Source: CAZVGZ01 sp964627605 (GTDB taxonomy: Bacteria; Latescibacterota; MWCZ01; CAZVGZ01). Taken from it: a stretch of 64,000 bases of DNA. The stretch is taken from the NCBI GenBank assembly GCA_964627605.1, contig CAZVGZ010000018.1, positions 1 to 64,000 on the forward strand, read 5' to 3'. A program made the position numbers and the translations under genes. Below, piece by piece: positions 43,818-53,025 of this stretch (position 1 is the stretch's first letter; every line of letters starts with the position of its first letter). Under the pieces are notes generated by a model. It saw only the letters and a program-made list of their open reading frames with translations. It was not told the origin of the DNA and made no database searches.

Positions 43818-44798
43818 ATGAGAAAGCTGGTGATAAAGGGTGCGATCCTCGTTGTCCTCCTGTTTGGCCTGATGGGGCTGTTTATACGGGAGTACACAGC
43901 GTGGTCAAATAAGGCTGTCCAAGACATGCACCTCACCCCTTTCGATCTGGACAAGGTGGCTGCGGCAGCCGTCGATCTTCGCTCACTCCAGCAACCAATG
44001 AAAGCGCCAGTCTTGGAAAACACCGAAACCGCAGCGCTGGTGCCAGATATCGACCGCAAGCCACCGACCCCCCCCGCTCCGCCATCATCAACGAAGGACC
44101 CCAAATCGAACAGCAAAGTTGAGTCCGGGTCTGTCGGCGGTTGGCGCAGGTCACCAGGACAGTGGAAAAACCCGTCTGTGGGCCGGATGCGCCGAGACCT
44201 AGGAAGTTGGGTTGATCCTCCAGGACAGCCCATCAAACAGCAATCTCCCGATGCTCAGCTCCCCCAAAAACCACAGCTTTCGCTCGACCCTCCGAGATCA
44301 GCGCCAGATCGTGGGCCACAGAAGAGCGAGCCTTCAGTATACACTCTCTCCGCCGATCAGTTGGCGTCGATCATGGTGCGGCAGGCGTCTCTACATCCCA
44401 AAGCTGCGAGTCTGTTGCGCCACGTGCGAGGATGGTCCACCAGTATTGAGGGGGGCGATCTGGTGATCCGTGCGACTGTAGATGGCAATGTTTTGCAGAG
44501 GTTTGGAAGCCGCGTCCCTGAGGCATTTAAAGCAGCCGTCGCAATGTTGGGCACCGGACCTGTCGCCGGCATCTGGCGGGTCAGCCCCATCGTCGAAAAC
44601 GGTGCTGTTGTCCTGACTGTGGAACGGTCGCATTTCACTCTGGGAGGCATCTCACTCGATGGACGGACCGCCTCCAACTATTTGGGACTGCCGATCAACC
44701 AGCTAAAAGCGGCTGTACCTCTGGGTTTGCCCGCAGGGGAGAGGGTTGAGAGTGTGACGCTTGAGAATGGCGAGATCAGGTTGGAGACAAGAAGATAG
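43818..44798 (+). CDS. Hypothetical protein with TM anchor and proline-rich linker
   Basis: 326 residues, family unknown. An N-terminal transmembrane helix (AILVVLLFGLMGLFIREY) leads into a Pro/Lys/Ser-rich low-complexity linker (about residues 80-160: PPTPPAPPSSTKDPKSNSK). A folded C-terminal domain (about 175-326) starts VYTLSADQLASIMVRQASLH and holds beta strands such as SIEGGDLVIRATVDGNVLQRF. The anchor-linker-domain layout is like periplasmic secretion or envelope proteins. It follows trkH by 21 bases and is probably in the same operon. Confidence 0.65.
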   Translation: MRKLVIKGAILVVLLFGLMGLFIREYTAWSNKAVQDMHLTPFDLDKVAAAAVDLRSLQQPMKAPVLENTETAALVPDIDRKPPTPPAPPSSTKDPKSNSKVESGSVGGWRRSPGQWKNPSVGRMRRDLGSWVDPPGQPIKQQSPDAQLPQKPQLSLDPPRSAPDRGPQKSEPSVYTLSADQLASIMVRQASLHPKAASLLRHVRGWSTSIEGGDLVIRATVDGNVLQRFGSRVPEAFKAAVAMLGTGPVAGIWRVSPIVENGAVVLTVERSHFTLGGISLDGRTASNYLGLPINQLKAAVPLGLPAGERVESVTLENGEIRLETRR

Positions 44799-44808
44799 GC
44801 CAGCCAAA

Positions 44809-45390
44809 CTACTCGTCAAGCTCGACATTCCAGTAGGCATCGGAGATAAACTGCTGCCAGCTATGCCGCCAAACACCTAGCGGCACTGAGAGGCGCGGTG
44901 CCCAGTCAGGTTTGATGGGTCGTGAGAGAAGTCTCATCCGTGCTTCTCTTGGCGTCCGAGCAGCTTTCTTTCCGTTGCATTTTACGCACGCTAGAACGCA
45001 GTTGGACCAACTGCTCTTACCGCCCCGCGACCTGGGGATTACATGGTCAATTGTCATCTCGTCGCCGTGAACACGTTTTCCGCAATATTGGCACCTGGCG
45101 CGGTCGCGACGGACTAAGTTGCGGCGGCAGAAACTCACTTCGCGTGGCGGGAAGCCCCGATACTCAGGCACACGGATGATCTCAGGAAGTTTCATTTCGA
45201 TCCGCACGCCCCTAATAGTGGGTTCGCCCGTCTCAAGGGGAAGATCAGCCCATGAATCGAAGTCGTATGTCTGGTAGGTCTTTGGCTCAACAGCCTCAGC
45301 GACTTCGGAGTAGAGCATACAGATAGCGCGCTTCACCGAAGTGATGTCGACGGCCATCCAATGGGCATTGAGCACTAGGGCTTGGGACAT
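44809..45390 (-). CDS. HNH endonuclease
   Basis: 193 residues. The C-terminal half carries a zinc-ribbon HNH motif: RDRARCQYCGKRVHGDEMTI, DHVIPRSRGGKSSWSNCVLA and CVKCNGKKAARTP, with C-x2-C pairs and the H-N-H core. An N-terminal ~85 residues precede it (a domain of unknown role). Such stand-alone HNH genes are common in bacteria and could be housekeeping, restriction-type or mobile. There is no adjacent restriction or phage gene. The ATG at 45390 is followed by VLNAHWMAVDI. Confidence 0.85.
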   Translation of the reverse strand: MSQALVLNAHWMAVDITSVKRAICMLYSEVAEAVEPKTYQTYDFDSWADLPLETGEPTIRGVRIEMKLPEIIRVPEYRGFPPREVSFCRRNLVRRDRARCQYCGKRVHGDEMTIDHVIPRSRGGKSSWSNCVLACVKCNGKKAARTPREARMRLLSRPIKPDWAPRLSVPLGVWRHSWQQFISDAYWNVELDE

Positions 45391-45576
45391 CGTATCGGTT
45401 CTTGGGCCGTGCCAGTACGCTCAGCGAAAACGCCAAAGAACCTGGAACATAGTCAAATGGTGGCGGTACATACACCCCCTACCCTGATGGTTCATCTTGA
45501 CCCTTGAGCAGGTTGTGGCGTTGTTAAGGGTATCATTCCCCCGTGTTATTTGGCACTCGTTCAAAGGACAATCCAG

Positions 45577-46017
45577 ATGTCAGCGCTCAAAGGCGTACCC
45601 ATGTCACTCTCACCAGAACTGTTGTATATCCTGGCCAACATGGGCCACGGCGACAACTTGGTAATCGCCGACGGCAACTTTCCAGCGGAGAATCAGGGAG
45701 CCGAACATGTCGTGCGGATGGACGGGATGGGCGTCCCCGATCTTCTAAGAGACATGCTCACACTGTTCCCAATTGACGATGGCGAGATTCAAGCTGCGGT
45801 GATGACTCCAGGCCCGGACCAGCCCGAACCACCAATATTCACCGACTACCGCCGGGTTCTCAAAGAGGGCGAAGGCCGTGAAGTACCTCTTACCCTTTTG
45901 GGCCGCTTTGAGTTCTACGACTACACCAAAGAGAACGCCTACGCCATCATCGCCACCGGCGAAACCGCCATCTACGCCAATCTGATCCTAGTCAAAGGCG
46001 TTATCGCACCGGAATAG
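45577..46017 (+). CDS. fucU: FucU/RbsD family sugar mutarotase
   Basis: 146 residues of the L-fucose mutarotase/RbsD family, which interconverts anomers of fucose or ribose. Signatures are MGHGDNLVIADGNFPAENQG, with the catalytic His of GHGD, and FEFYDYTKENAYAIIATGET, typical of FucU over RbsD. The ATG at 45577 follows AAAGGACAATCCAG; earlier in-frame codons give a non-family N-terminus. It stands alone, 140 bases before a broken URO-D gene; no fucose operon is present. Confidence 0.85.
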   Translation: MSALKGVPMSLSPELLYILANMGHGDNLVIADGNFPAENQGAEHVVRMDGMGVPDLLRDMLTLFPIDDGEIQAAVMTPGPDQPEPPIFTDYRRVLKEGEGREVPLTLLGRFEFYDYTKENAYAIIATGETAIYANLILVKGVIAPE

Positions 46018-46156
46018 AAGATCGTCCAACGATCAGTCGCCCAGGCCGTGCGGGTGTTCGGACAGCATCCAGATGTGCGTGGATTTCTTGGTGCAGTCAA
46101 AGTTGGGAATGGATTGGCATCGTTCAATACGCCCCCAAACTCAAAAGACACAACTG

Positions 46157-47235
46157 ATGACCTCAAGGGAATGCTTTAACCGGACATGTCTGTTTGAGAG
46201 GGCCGAGCGTCCGGTAAAATGGGAGATACTCGGTTTTTGGGGGCAGACTGTCGCCCGATGGCGGAAGGAAGGGCTGCCCGAAAATGTCGATCCTGGCACA
46301 TATTTCGATATGGACCCAAGGGTCTACGCCCCTGGTACCGGGTTCACCGCGATGCCCTACTATCCAGCGTTCACCGATGAGCTCATCAAGGATGAGGGAA
46401 GCACGCGACTGGTTCGCGGTGGTGACGGGATCATCAAACGCGAACGTTCTGACCACCCGAAACTTAAGCATGCCCCAATGGGTCAAGTTTCCCGTGGATT
46501 CAAGGAGCGATTGGGAAGAGATTAGGGACAACCGGCTCGACCCATCATAAGTCGGACGTCTTCCCGATTGGGACGAGTTGAAGCTGCAATACAAAGACCG
46601 CGAGTACCCATTGGGGATGTCTATTTGCGGGGCCTACGGCACACCGCGCAACCTGTTTGGCGAAGAGGGTCTGGCTTACGTCTATTACGACGATCCTGAC
46701 CTGATCTACGAGATAATGCGCTGGTGGGTCGATTTCTATACCAAAATCGCCAATACGGTCACTAAGGAAATAGAGATTGACTACGTGTTTATGTGGGAGG
46801 ATATGGCCTTTAAGACCGGTCCATTGATCTCCCCGGAGATGTTCAAGACGTTCATGTCGCCCTACTACGACGAACTGATTGACGCGTTCAAAAGCGCTGG
46901 GATTGACATAATACTTGTGGACACAGACGGCAACGCTGAGGTGCTGCTTGATCTGTTCATAGACGCTGGCGTCAATACTATGATGCCATTCGAGATCGCA
47001 GCAGGAATGGAGCCGGTCAAAATCCGCAAACGGTTGGGCCACAAGCTGGCGATGATCGGCGGGATCGACAAGCGCGAGGTGGCCAGAGGCCCTGAAGCCA
47101 TCAAGATCGAGGTGATGAGCAAGGTGCCGCAGCTCTTAGAAGATGGTGGATTTATCCCAACACTCGATCACTCAACGCCCCCTGACATCTCGTTCGATAA
47201 CCACAGGTGCATGACAGACCTGCTGAATCGACCCG
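46157..47235 (+). pseudogene. URO-D-like methyltransferase-family gene, broken
   Basis: The first part starts at ATG 46157 (TSRECFNRTCLFERAERPVK, then EILGFWGQTVARWRKEGLPE). At about 46475 the frame changes, and the family sequence continues MPQWVKFPVDSRSDWEEI. An in-frame TAA at 46548-46550 follows, then the largest part in the same frame (KLQYKDREYPLGMSICGAYG, FMWEDMAFKTGPLISPEMFK, MIGGIDKREVARG, GGFIPTLDHSTPPDISF). Family likeness ends near 47235; past it the frame runs on into the end of epmA without recognisable content. It belongs to a different subgroup from the intact 32 kb gene. Confidence 0.85.
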
Positions 47236-47450
47236 TCGGGTCGTTCCAAAACAGTCGGCGTCTCAACAACCAGTACGTCTCCAGGAGCGCCCTCATTGTC
47301 TACAAGGAAACGAAGACATTCGTAGAATGGCGATCTGGGCAGGTTGACCACGCGGTCGAGATATGTCGCGATGTGTTCGAACTTGGACGAAGCGCGCAAT
47401 GTGATCGAAGAGATGCTGCGGCAAGGCCCGCGCTGACAAGGCTGCTGCAC

Positions 47451-48479
47451 TCACGGGTTCAATGGAAACGCTACAACCTCCTCAATCGTCGCAGCGTCTG
47501 TCAGAAGCATCACCAAGCGATCGATTCCTAGAGCGTTACCGGCGCTGTCAGGCATGCGCTCTGCGGCTTTGAGAAAATCCTCGTCGATCTCCGGTACGAC
47601 CTCTTTCCCTAGCGCCTTTCTCTGGGCTTGCTCAGATTCAAGTCGGCGGCGCTGTTCGACAGCGTCCGTCAGCTCGCTGAAGCCGTTGCACAGTTCTATT
47701 CCAGCGATGTAGGCCTCGCATCTCTCTGCGACTGATGAGTCGTCAGGTTTGGCGCGTGCCAGCGCCCCGAACCGTATCGGGTAGTCGATGATCCACACCG
47801 GGCGGTCTTTTCCCAGATTCGGCTCGACGTGTGTGATCCACAGCTTGAAAAACAGGCTCTCCGAATCCTCGTCAGTCATCCACTCATACCCAGCCTCTCT
47901 GGCATGTCCTCGAAACGATGCGACGTCGTTGCACTTTCCCAAATCTATGCCTGCCCATCGAAGCATCGCATCAGAGACGGTGATCCGCTCCCACGGCCTT
48001 TGTAGCTCAATCTGATGACCCTGGTAGTTGATCTGAGACGACCTGTTCAGCGCGATTGAGCACGCCTCTACAAGCGCTTCGGTGTCGTCCATCAAGACGA
48101 TGTAATCCGCTTCAGCGCGGTACCACTCCAACATCGTGAACTCAATCTGATGCAGCGGTGATCCCTCGTAGTCGCGGAATACTTTGCCCATGGAATATAT
48201 CCGCTCATATCCAGCCGCTAAGAGCTTCTTCATGGCGTATTCAGGCGATGTCTGGTGATAGAGGAGTGTTGGGTCTGCCTCTACGCCCAAATGCGCCAAG
48301 GTCGTCAACGGGTCCAGGCTCGGTTCCATGCCCGCCCATGGCGCTAAAACAGAAGGCTCGATCTCCAGAAAGTGTTCGCTCTCCATCCACCGGCGCACCT
48401 CGCGCAAAATCTGCGCACGCTGCGCAAGCCGTTCGCGCATTCTGGGGTCAGTTAGACGATCTATCGGATCAGATTTCAT
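47451..48479 (-). CDS. epmA: EpmA/GenX: elongation factor P lysine ligase-like
   Basis: 342 residues of the class II lysyl-tRNA-synthetase catalytic core without the anticodon-binding domain, as in EpmA (PoxA/GenX), which attaches beta-lysine to elongation factor P. Motif 2 appears as GKVFRDYEGSPLHQIEFTML, the substrate-binding part is AYIAGIELCNGFSEL and motif 3 reads GNALGIDRLVMLL. The start at 48479 (MKSDPIDRLT) is the family-like one. It follows pnp but is separated from it by a terminator. Neither efp nor epmB is in the window. Confidence 0.9.
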   Translation of the reverse strand: MKSDPIDRLTDPRMRERLAQRAQILREVRRWMESEHFLEIEPSVLAPWAGMEPSLDPLTTLAHLGVEADPTLLYHQTSPEYAMKKLLAAGYERIYSMGKVFRDYEGSPLHQIEFTMLEWYRAEADYIVLMDDTEALVEACSIALNRSSQINYQGHQIELQRPWERITVSDAMLRWAGIDLGKCNDVASFRGHAREAGYEWMTDEDSESLFFKLWITHVEPNLGKDRPVWIIDYPIRFGALARAKPDDSSVAERCEAYIAGIELCNGFSELTDAVEQRRRLESEQAQRKALGKEVVPEIDEDFLKAAERMPDSAGNALGIDRLVMLLTDAATIEEVVAFPLNP

Positions 48480-48531
48480 CAGGAACCGTTTTTGTTCGAT
48501 TGTCAACGGTTGGAGGTAGTAGCCTCATTAC

Positions 48532-48570
48532 AAAAAAACGGGTGGAGCCAGCAACCCGCCGGCCCCACCC
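48532..48570 (-). terminator. Rho-independent terminator after pnp
   Basis: On the minus strand, GGGTGG pairs with CCACCC around a GC-rich interior that also folds, followed directly by C and a T7 run. It begins 42 bases past the pnp stop and separates pnp from epmA. Confidence 0.8.
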
Positions 48571-48611
48571 TGTGAGCACCTTAAGGGTGCCCTATGCGTA
48601 GTATCGCAGTG

Positions 48612-50705
48612 CTATTCTGGGGTGCCGTCGGCTCCCAGAAGGGCTTTACGGCTCAGTTTGACTTTGCCGCTCTGGTCGACGTTGATGATCTTGACCTTGA
48701 CCATCTCACCCATCGACAGCACATCCTCGACCTTCCCGATCCGCTCATTGGCGATCTCGCTGATGTGCAGCAGACCATCTTTGCCCGGGAGTATTTCGAC
48801 GAACGCACCGAACGATGTGATGCTCTTGACCATACCCTCGAAAATCTCACCAATAGCGGGGACGTGGACGATCGCTTTGATCTTCGACAGAGCCACTTCC
48901 GCCGCCGCACCATCGACAGAGGAGACGTTGACTGTGCCGTCGTCGTCAATCTCCACAACAGCGCCGGTCTCCTCCTGAATGCCCCTGACGATCTTACCGC
49001 CAGGACCGATGATCGAACCGATCAGAGAAGGATCAATCTTGAGGGAGAGAATCCGAGGCGCGTACTGCGACAATGCCGACCGTGGTGCCTCGATGGTTTT
49101 CGCCATCTCAGCCAACACATGTTGACGACCGGATTGCGCTTGTGAGAGCGCCTGCTTTATGATATCGAACGAGATACCAGAGATTTTGATGTCCATTTGG
49201 AAGGCAGTTATCCCCTCAGCGGTGCCGACGATTTTTAGGTCCATGTCGCCCTGAAAATCCTCTTGGCCCACGAGGTCGGTGAGAACCGCCACCTTGTCGC
49301 CTTCGATGATCAGCCCGACGTTGATACCAGCGACAGGACATTTGATAGGCACACCAGCATCCATCAGCGCAAGTGATGCCGCGCAGACCGACGCCATGGA
49401 GGACGAGCCGTTTGATTCCAGAACCTCAGAGACGATCCTGATTGTATATGGGAAGCCATCCATTGATGGAATGACAGGTTCCACACCCATCTGCGCTAAA
49501 TGACCGTGACCGATCTCTCGGCGGTTGGTGCCCCTCATCATTTTGACCTCGCCAGTGGAGAACGGCGGAAAGTTGTAGTCGAGCATATAGTTCTGATAGC
49601 TCTTGCCTTCCAACACGTCCACTAGCCGCTCGTCGGTGCGAGTACCGAGTGTCACGGCGCCCATGGCTTGGGTCTGACCTCGTGTGAATAGCGACGATCC
49701 GTGCGAACGGGGCAGAAAAGCCACCTCGCTCGATATTTCACGTATCTCGTCGTGTCCTCGACCGTCAATGCGGCGGCTCTCATCCAAAACCATCTGCCGC
49801 ATGTCACTTCGCATCACCTTGTCGATGGCGTCCTTGACATCGTCAGATCGGTCTTCTTCGCCGCCTTCGGAATCGATCGCGGCAACGGCTTCAGCGCGAA
49901 TCTCACTGTAGGTCTCGCCCCTGACTATTTTGTCGCCAACGCGGTTGGCGGCCTTGATTTTGTCGCCAACCAGCCCGGCGATTTTTGCTTCAAACTCGGT
50001 GTCGATCACCGGCTCCTGGAGTTCGAGTTTGGTTTTGCCGATCTCATCAATTATCTGCTGCTGCCACTCGCACATCTTGGCGATCCAACCGTGGGCGGCC
50101 TCAAGGGCAGTGACCATCCGGTCTTCTGATATCTCCTGGGCGTGGCCCTCAATGTTCGTAAGAGAGTCCCCGCGCCCGGCAACAACTATATCGAAGTCCG
50201 ATTCACCGCGATCGGCGTATGATGGGTTGAGCAGCGTCGCGCCCTCAACCTCACATATCCGCACGCATCCGAACGGTCCGTTGAACGGTATGTCGGAGAT
50301 GCCCAGAGCGATAGAAGCGCCCAGACAAGCCAGCACATCGGCTTCGTGTTCCTGATCGTGCGACACCACATTGACCAAAACATGCGGCTCGCGTTTGAGA
50401 TTTTTGGGAAACAGCGGGCGAATCTGATGATCGATCAGCCGTGCTGACAGAATCTCACGCTCAGACGGACGAGCCTCACGTTTGAAGATGCTGCCTGGAA
50501 TTTTCCCGGCTGCATATCCCTTTTCCCTGTAGTCCACGTAGAGTGGGAAAAACGGGAAAGTCGAATCTTTGCTACCCATTGTGGCGGTGACCAACACCAT
50601 TGTGTCGCCATACCGCACCATGACAGCACCACCTGCTTGCCGGGCCACATGCCCGGTTTCGATGGTGAGTGGATGACCATTAAGGCCGAACTCGTAGGTG
50701 TTCAT
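48612..50705 (-). CDS. pnp: Polyribonucleotide nucleotidyltransferase (PNPase)
   Basis: 3'-5' phosphorolytic RNase of the degradosome type. 697 residues from the ATG at 50705, which follows AGGAGTATATCAAGT. Domains in order: RNase PH 1 (MNTYEFGLNGHPLTIETGHV), the helical linker, RNase PH 2 (TRGQTQAMGAVTLGT, YNFPPFSTGEVKMMRGTNRR), KH (IGSIIGPGGKIVRGIQEETG) and S1 (IFEGMVKSITSFGAFVEILP) at the C-terminus. It is the next gene after rpsO, the classic order. Confidence 0.97.
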   Translation of the reverse strand: MNTYEFGLNGHPLTIETGHVARQAGGAVMVRYGDTMVLVTATMGSKDSTFPFFPLYVDYREKGYAAGKIPGSIFKREARPSEREILSARLIDHQIRPLFPKNLKREPHVLVNVVSHDQEHEADVLACLGASIALGISDIPFNGPFGCVRICEVEGATLLNPSYADRGESDFDIVVAGRGDSLTNIEGHAQEISEDRMVTALEAAHGWIAKMCEWQQQIIDEIGKTKLELQEPVIDTEFEAKIAGLVGDKIKAANRVGDKIVRGETYSEIRAEAVAAIDSEGGEEDRSDDVKDAIDKVMRSDMRQMVLDESRRIDGRGHDEIREISSEVAFLPRSHGSSLFTRGQTQAMGAVTLGTRTDERLVDVLEGKSYQNYMLDYNFPPFSTGEVKMMRGTNRREIGHGHLAQMGVEPVIPSMDGFPYTIRIVSEVLESNGSSSMASVCAASLALMDAGVPIKCPVAGINVGLIIEGDKVAVLTDLVGQEDFQGDMDLKIVGTAEGITAFQMDIKISGISFDIIKQALSQAQSGRQHVLAEMAKTIEAPRSALSQYAPRILSLKIDPSLIGSIIGPGGKIVRGIQEETGAVVEIDDDGTVNVSSVDGAAAEVALSKIKAIVHVPAIGEIFEGMVKSITSFGAFVEILPGKDGLLHISEIANERIGKVEDVLSMGEMVKVKIINVDQSGKVKLSRKALLGADGTPE

Positions 50706-51028
50706 ACTTGATATACTCCTGTTCGGGTGTCCGGGCTCTAGCCAGACCGCCGACACTGCACTCGTGCCGCACTCACGTCCCCAAGACATTTCCATCCGAA
50801 GCCCTCACCGTCGACCGCTCCAATGTGGGAACGTTGACATAGAAGAGCCCGAAGGGTTGCCAATTCTGTTTGCTCGGACCATCCTAACAGACAGATGGGT
50901 CGGGCAAACAAAACCGGCAGCCTGAAATCGTTGTCTAGGAACTAATTGCGCCAGTACAGGCGGCGTTTCTCTGGAAACTCCCGGTGTTGTGGCTAGAGAG
51001 CCTAAGTGCTCCCCAACCGTGTGGTGAT
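50706..51028. other. rpsO-pnp intergenic region, no gene seen
   Basis: A 323-base gap on the path from rpsO to pnp. I find no supported coding frame and no convincing terminator. In other bacteria the rpsO-pnp gap holds an RNase III-cut stem-loop that mediates PNPase self-control; I cannot show one here by eye. Confidence 0.5.
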
Positions 51029-51298
51029 CTAGCGGCGCAGCCCTAACCGTTCGATCAACGTACGGTAGCGCTCAATATCGCGTTTGCGCAGATAGTTGCG
51101 CAGTCTCTGACTCTGGCCTACCATTTTCAGCAGACCCCGGCGTGTGTGGTGGTCTTTGGGATTCGACCTCAAATGCTCATTGAGGTTGCGGATCCGCTCA
51201 GTTATAATCGCGACCTGCACCTCTGGCGAGCCGGTGTCGCCGTCATGCTGTTTGTACTCGTCGATTAGCTCCTCGGTACGCGTTTTAGAAATTGACAC
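51029..51298 (-). CDS. rpsO: 30S ribosomal protein S15
   Basis: Small-subunit protein S15, binding the 16S three-way junction. 89 residues from a GTG at 51298, preceded by AGGAACCAGGCA, which gives the usual N-terminus SISKTRTEELI. Conserved blocks are HDGDTGSPEVQVAIITERIR, NEHLRSNPKDHHTRRGLLKM and RRNYLRKRD-like QRLRNYLRKRDIERYRTLI. An ATG at 51316 would add six residues that are not family-like. Confidence 0.96.
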   Translation of the reverse strand: MSISKTRTEELIDEYKQHDGDTGSPEVQVAIITERIRNLNEHLRSNPKDHHTRRGLLKMVGQSQRLRNYLRKRDIERYRTLIERLGLRR

Positions 51299-51385
51299 TG
51301 CCTGGTTCCTTTCCACGACCGTTCCCGACAGTGGGAGCGGCGTTGGGCCGGTTCATCGTCTACCACCAAGAGTTGGCGGGCTCAC

Positions 51386-52309
51386 TCAAACCGGCGACAT
51401 GATGCGCCGTGGGCGCAAACGATCGCCCAGTTGACACTGACCTATACCCAGAAGTCGCCCATCGTGGGCCAATACCGGGACCTCTTCTCGATCATCACCA
51501 CTCGCAATAACTTCCTGCCCGTGGAGGAATTTTTCAGCCAGTACTGTTTCCAGCACCAAAGCCGGTCCTAAAGCCGTCTCCAGAGCTTCCGCTGGACAGA
51601 GCCATCCCCGTACATCAGCGAGCGGCGTTTTTTCATCTATAAGATCTGACCAGTTGGCGGCCTTATCAACGCTGAACAGCCCCGACGCCAAGCGGCGGAG
51701 GCCGCAGATGTGCGCCCCGACTCCCAACTTGTCCCCCCAGTCACGGGCGAGCGCCCTGATATAAGTTCCGCCAGAACAACGGATGCGGACATCAACTTCA
51801 GGTAGTCGCGATCCCAGAATGTCGAAACTCTCTATTCGCACTTTGCGCGGTTCCATCTCGACCGATTCGCCAGCGCGGGCTCTTGCGTGTGCTCTTTTGC
51901 CCCTGATCTTGATCGCCGAATACACCGGGGGTATCTGTGTTATGTCTCCTAGAAACGATCCCCTGGCATCAGCCAGCTCTTCGTCGGTAAACGAAGGCAC
52001 ATCCTTCTCACTGGCAACCTCTCCGTCGGCATCGTCACTGTCCGTCGTGATTCCCAATCGTACGCCAGCCAAATAGTCTTTGTCGCCTCTGCTCAGGTAT
52101 GGCAGCAACTTTGTAGCATTCCCCACAGCTAGCACTAACAGGCCAGTCGCCATCGGGTCAAGCGTACCGCCGTGACCAACTTTTTTCGTAGATGCGCGCT
52201 TCCTGACAACGTCAACCACGTCGTGGGAGGTCATCCCAGAAGGCTTATCTACCAACAGAACGCCTGGCGGCGGTTTAGTCACCTTAGGGGGCGTCCTGTT
52301 CGACTTCAT
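51386..52309 (-). CDS. truB: tRNA pseudouridine synthase B
   Basis: Makes pseudouridine 55 in tRNA. 307 residues. The family start is GVLLVDKPSGMTSHDVVDVV. The catalytic Asp is in KVGHGGTLDPMATGLLVLAV, and the later motifs are RCSGGTYIRALARDWGDKLG and HICGLRRLASG. It begins 26 bases inside the end of rbfA, the normal coupling in this block. The usual downstream ribF is absent; rpsO follows directly. Confidence 0.96.
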   Translation of the reverse strand: MKSNRTPPKVTKPPPGVLLVDKPSGMTSHDVVDVVRKRASTKKVGHGGTLDPMATGLLVLAVGNATKLLPYLSRGDKDYLAGVRLGITTDSDDADGEVASEKDVPSFTDEELADARGSFLGDITQIPPVYSAIKIRGKRAHARARAGESVEMEPRKVRIESFDILGSRLPEVDVRIRCSGGTYIRALARDWGDKLGVGAHICGLRRLASGLFSVDKAANWSDLIDEKTPLADVRGWLCPAEALETALGPALVLETVLAEKFLHGQEVIASGDDREEVPVLAHDGRLLGIGQCQLGDRLRPRRIMSPV

Positions 52310-52664
52310 CTGGCAGCGTTTTTATCACCTCGTTCAGCAGTTGGGAGACTTTGGCACCGCGCTCAATCGAAATATCAGCTTCAAACTTGAGTTCCGGTAC
52401 ATGTCTTAGCCGCATCCTCTGCCCCAACTCACGTCTCAAAAAACCCTGGGCGTGTTGAAGCGCATTGAGCGATTCGCCGCTTCCTGTCTCACCAGACTGT
52501 GAAAGCTCCGACACGAAAACCTTGGCGAGGCTCAAATCGTCTGCAACCGCGACGCAGGTGATTGTGATAAAACCAATGCGTGGGTCTTTAAGGCGCGTGC
52601 GTACTATTTCGGCCAACTCGTGCCTAATCTGTTCTCCAACCCTGTCTGACCTTCGATTCGGCAT
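52284..52664 (-). CDS. rbfA: Ribosome-binding factor A
   Basis: KH-domain protein of 30S maturation. 126 residues from the ATG at 52664: RRSDRVGEQIRHELAEIVRT, then LKDPRIGFITITCVAVADDL with conserved D-P-R and a long helix to RHVPELKFEADISIERGAKV. It overlaps truB by 26 bases and the preceding ylxP gene ends 7 bases upstream. Confidence 0.94.
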   Translation of the reverse strand: MPNRRSDRVGEQIRHELAEIVRTRLKDPRIGFITITCVAVADDLSLAKVFVSELSQSGETGSGESLNALQHAQGFLRRELGQRMRLRHVPELKFEADISIERGAKVSQLLNEVIKTLPDEVEQDAP

Positions 52665-52671
52665 CTGATCC

Positions 52672-52953
52672 CTATCGAAACTCCACCGGCGCAACCAACA
52701 CAACCAACCTCATATCTCCTTCGGCGAACCGACCGACTTTGTCGAGTAGTTCTGTCGCCCGACCACCGTCGGCGGCCACCACCGCAACCCCCAATTTAGC
52801 CCTTTGCCATAGATCGTGATCATCGACTTCAGCGACAGAGACGTTGAATCGGCTGCGGATTTTCTCTTTCAGGCTGCGGACGATCCTGCGCTTGTCTTTG
52901 AGCGAGTGGGATTCCAGGAGAGATATGTCCAACTCCAGTGAAGCCACAACCAT
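52672..52953 (-). CDS. ylxP: DUF503 protein YlxP
   Basis: 93 residues of DUF503 (YlxP), often between infB and rbfA and implicated in ribosome maturation. Signature: VASLELDISLLESHSLKDKR and IVRSLKEKIRSRFNVSVAEV, with DDHDLWQRAKLGVAVVA. Ferredoxin-like fold. Operon context is as expected. Confidence 0.93.
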   Translation of the reverse strand: MVVASLELDISLLESHSLKDKRRIVRSLKEKIRSRFNVSVAEVDDHDLWQRAKLGVAVVAADGGRATELLDKVGRFAEGDMRLVVLVAPVEFR

Positions 52954-53025
52954 AGGGGTCTCTCAACTGTATCGCTGCCGTTCGGTTCCACTAACGATTC
53001 GCCGGTCCAAGTAGGATGGTGGAAC

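Noticed and set aside
47236..47450. Continuation of the broken URO-D frame, and a short frame ending DEARNVIEEMLRQGPR
   Set aside because: No motif and no start; at most a remnant of the decayed gene's tail.
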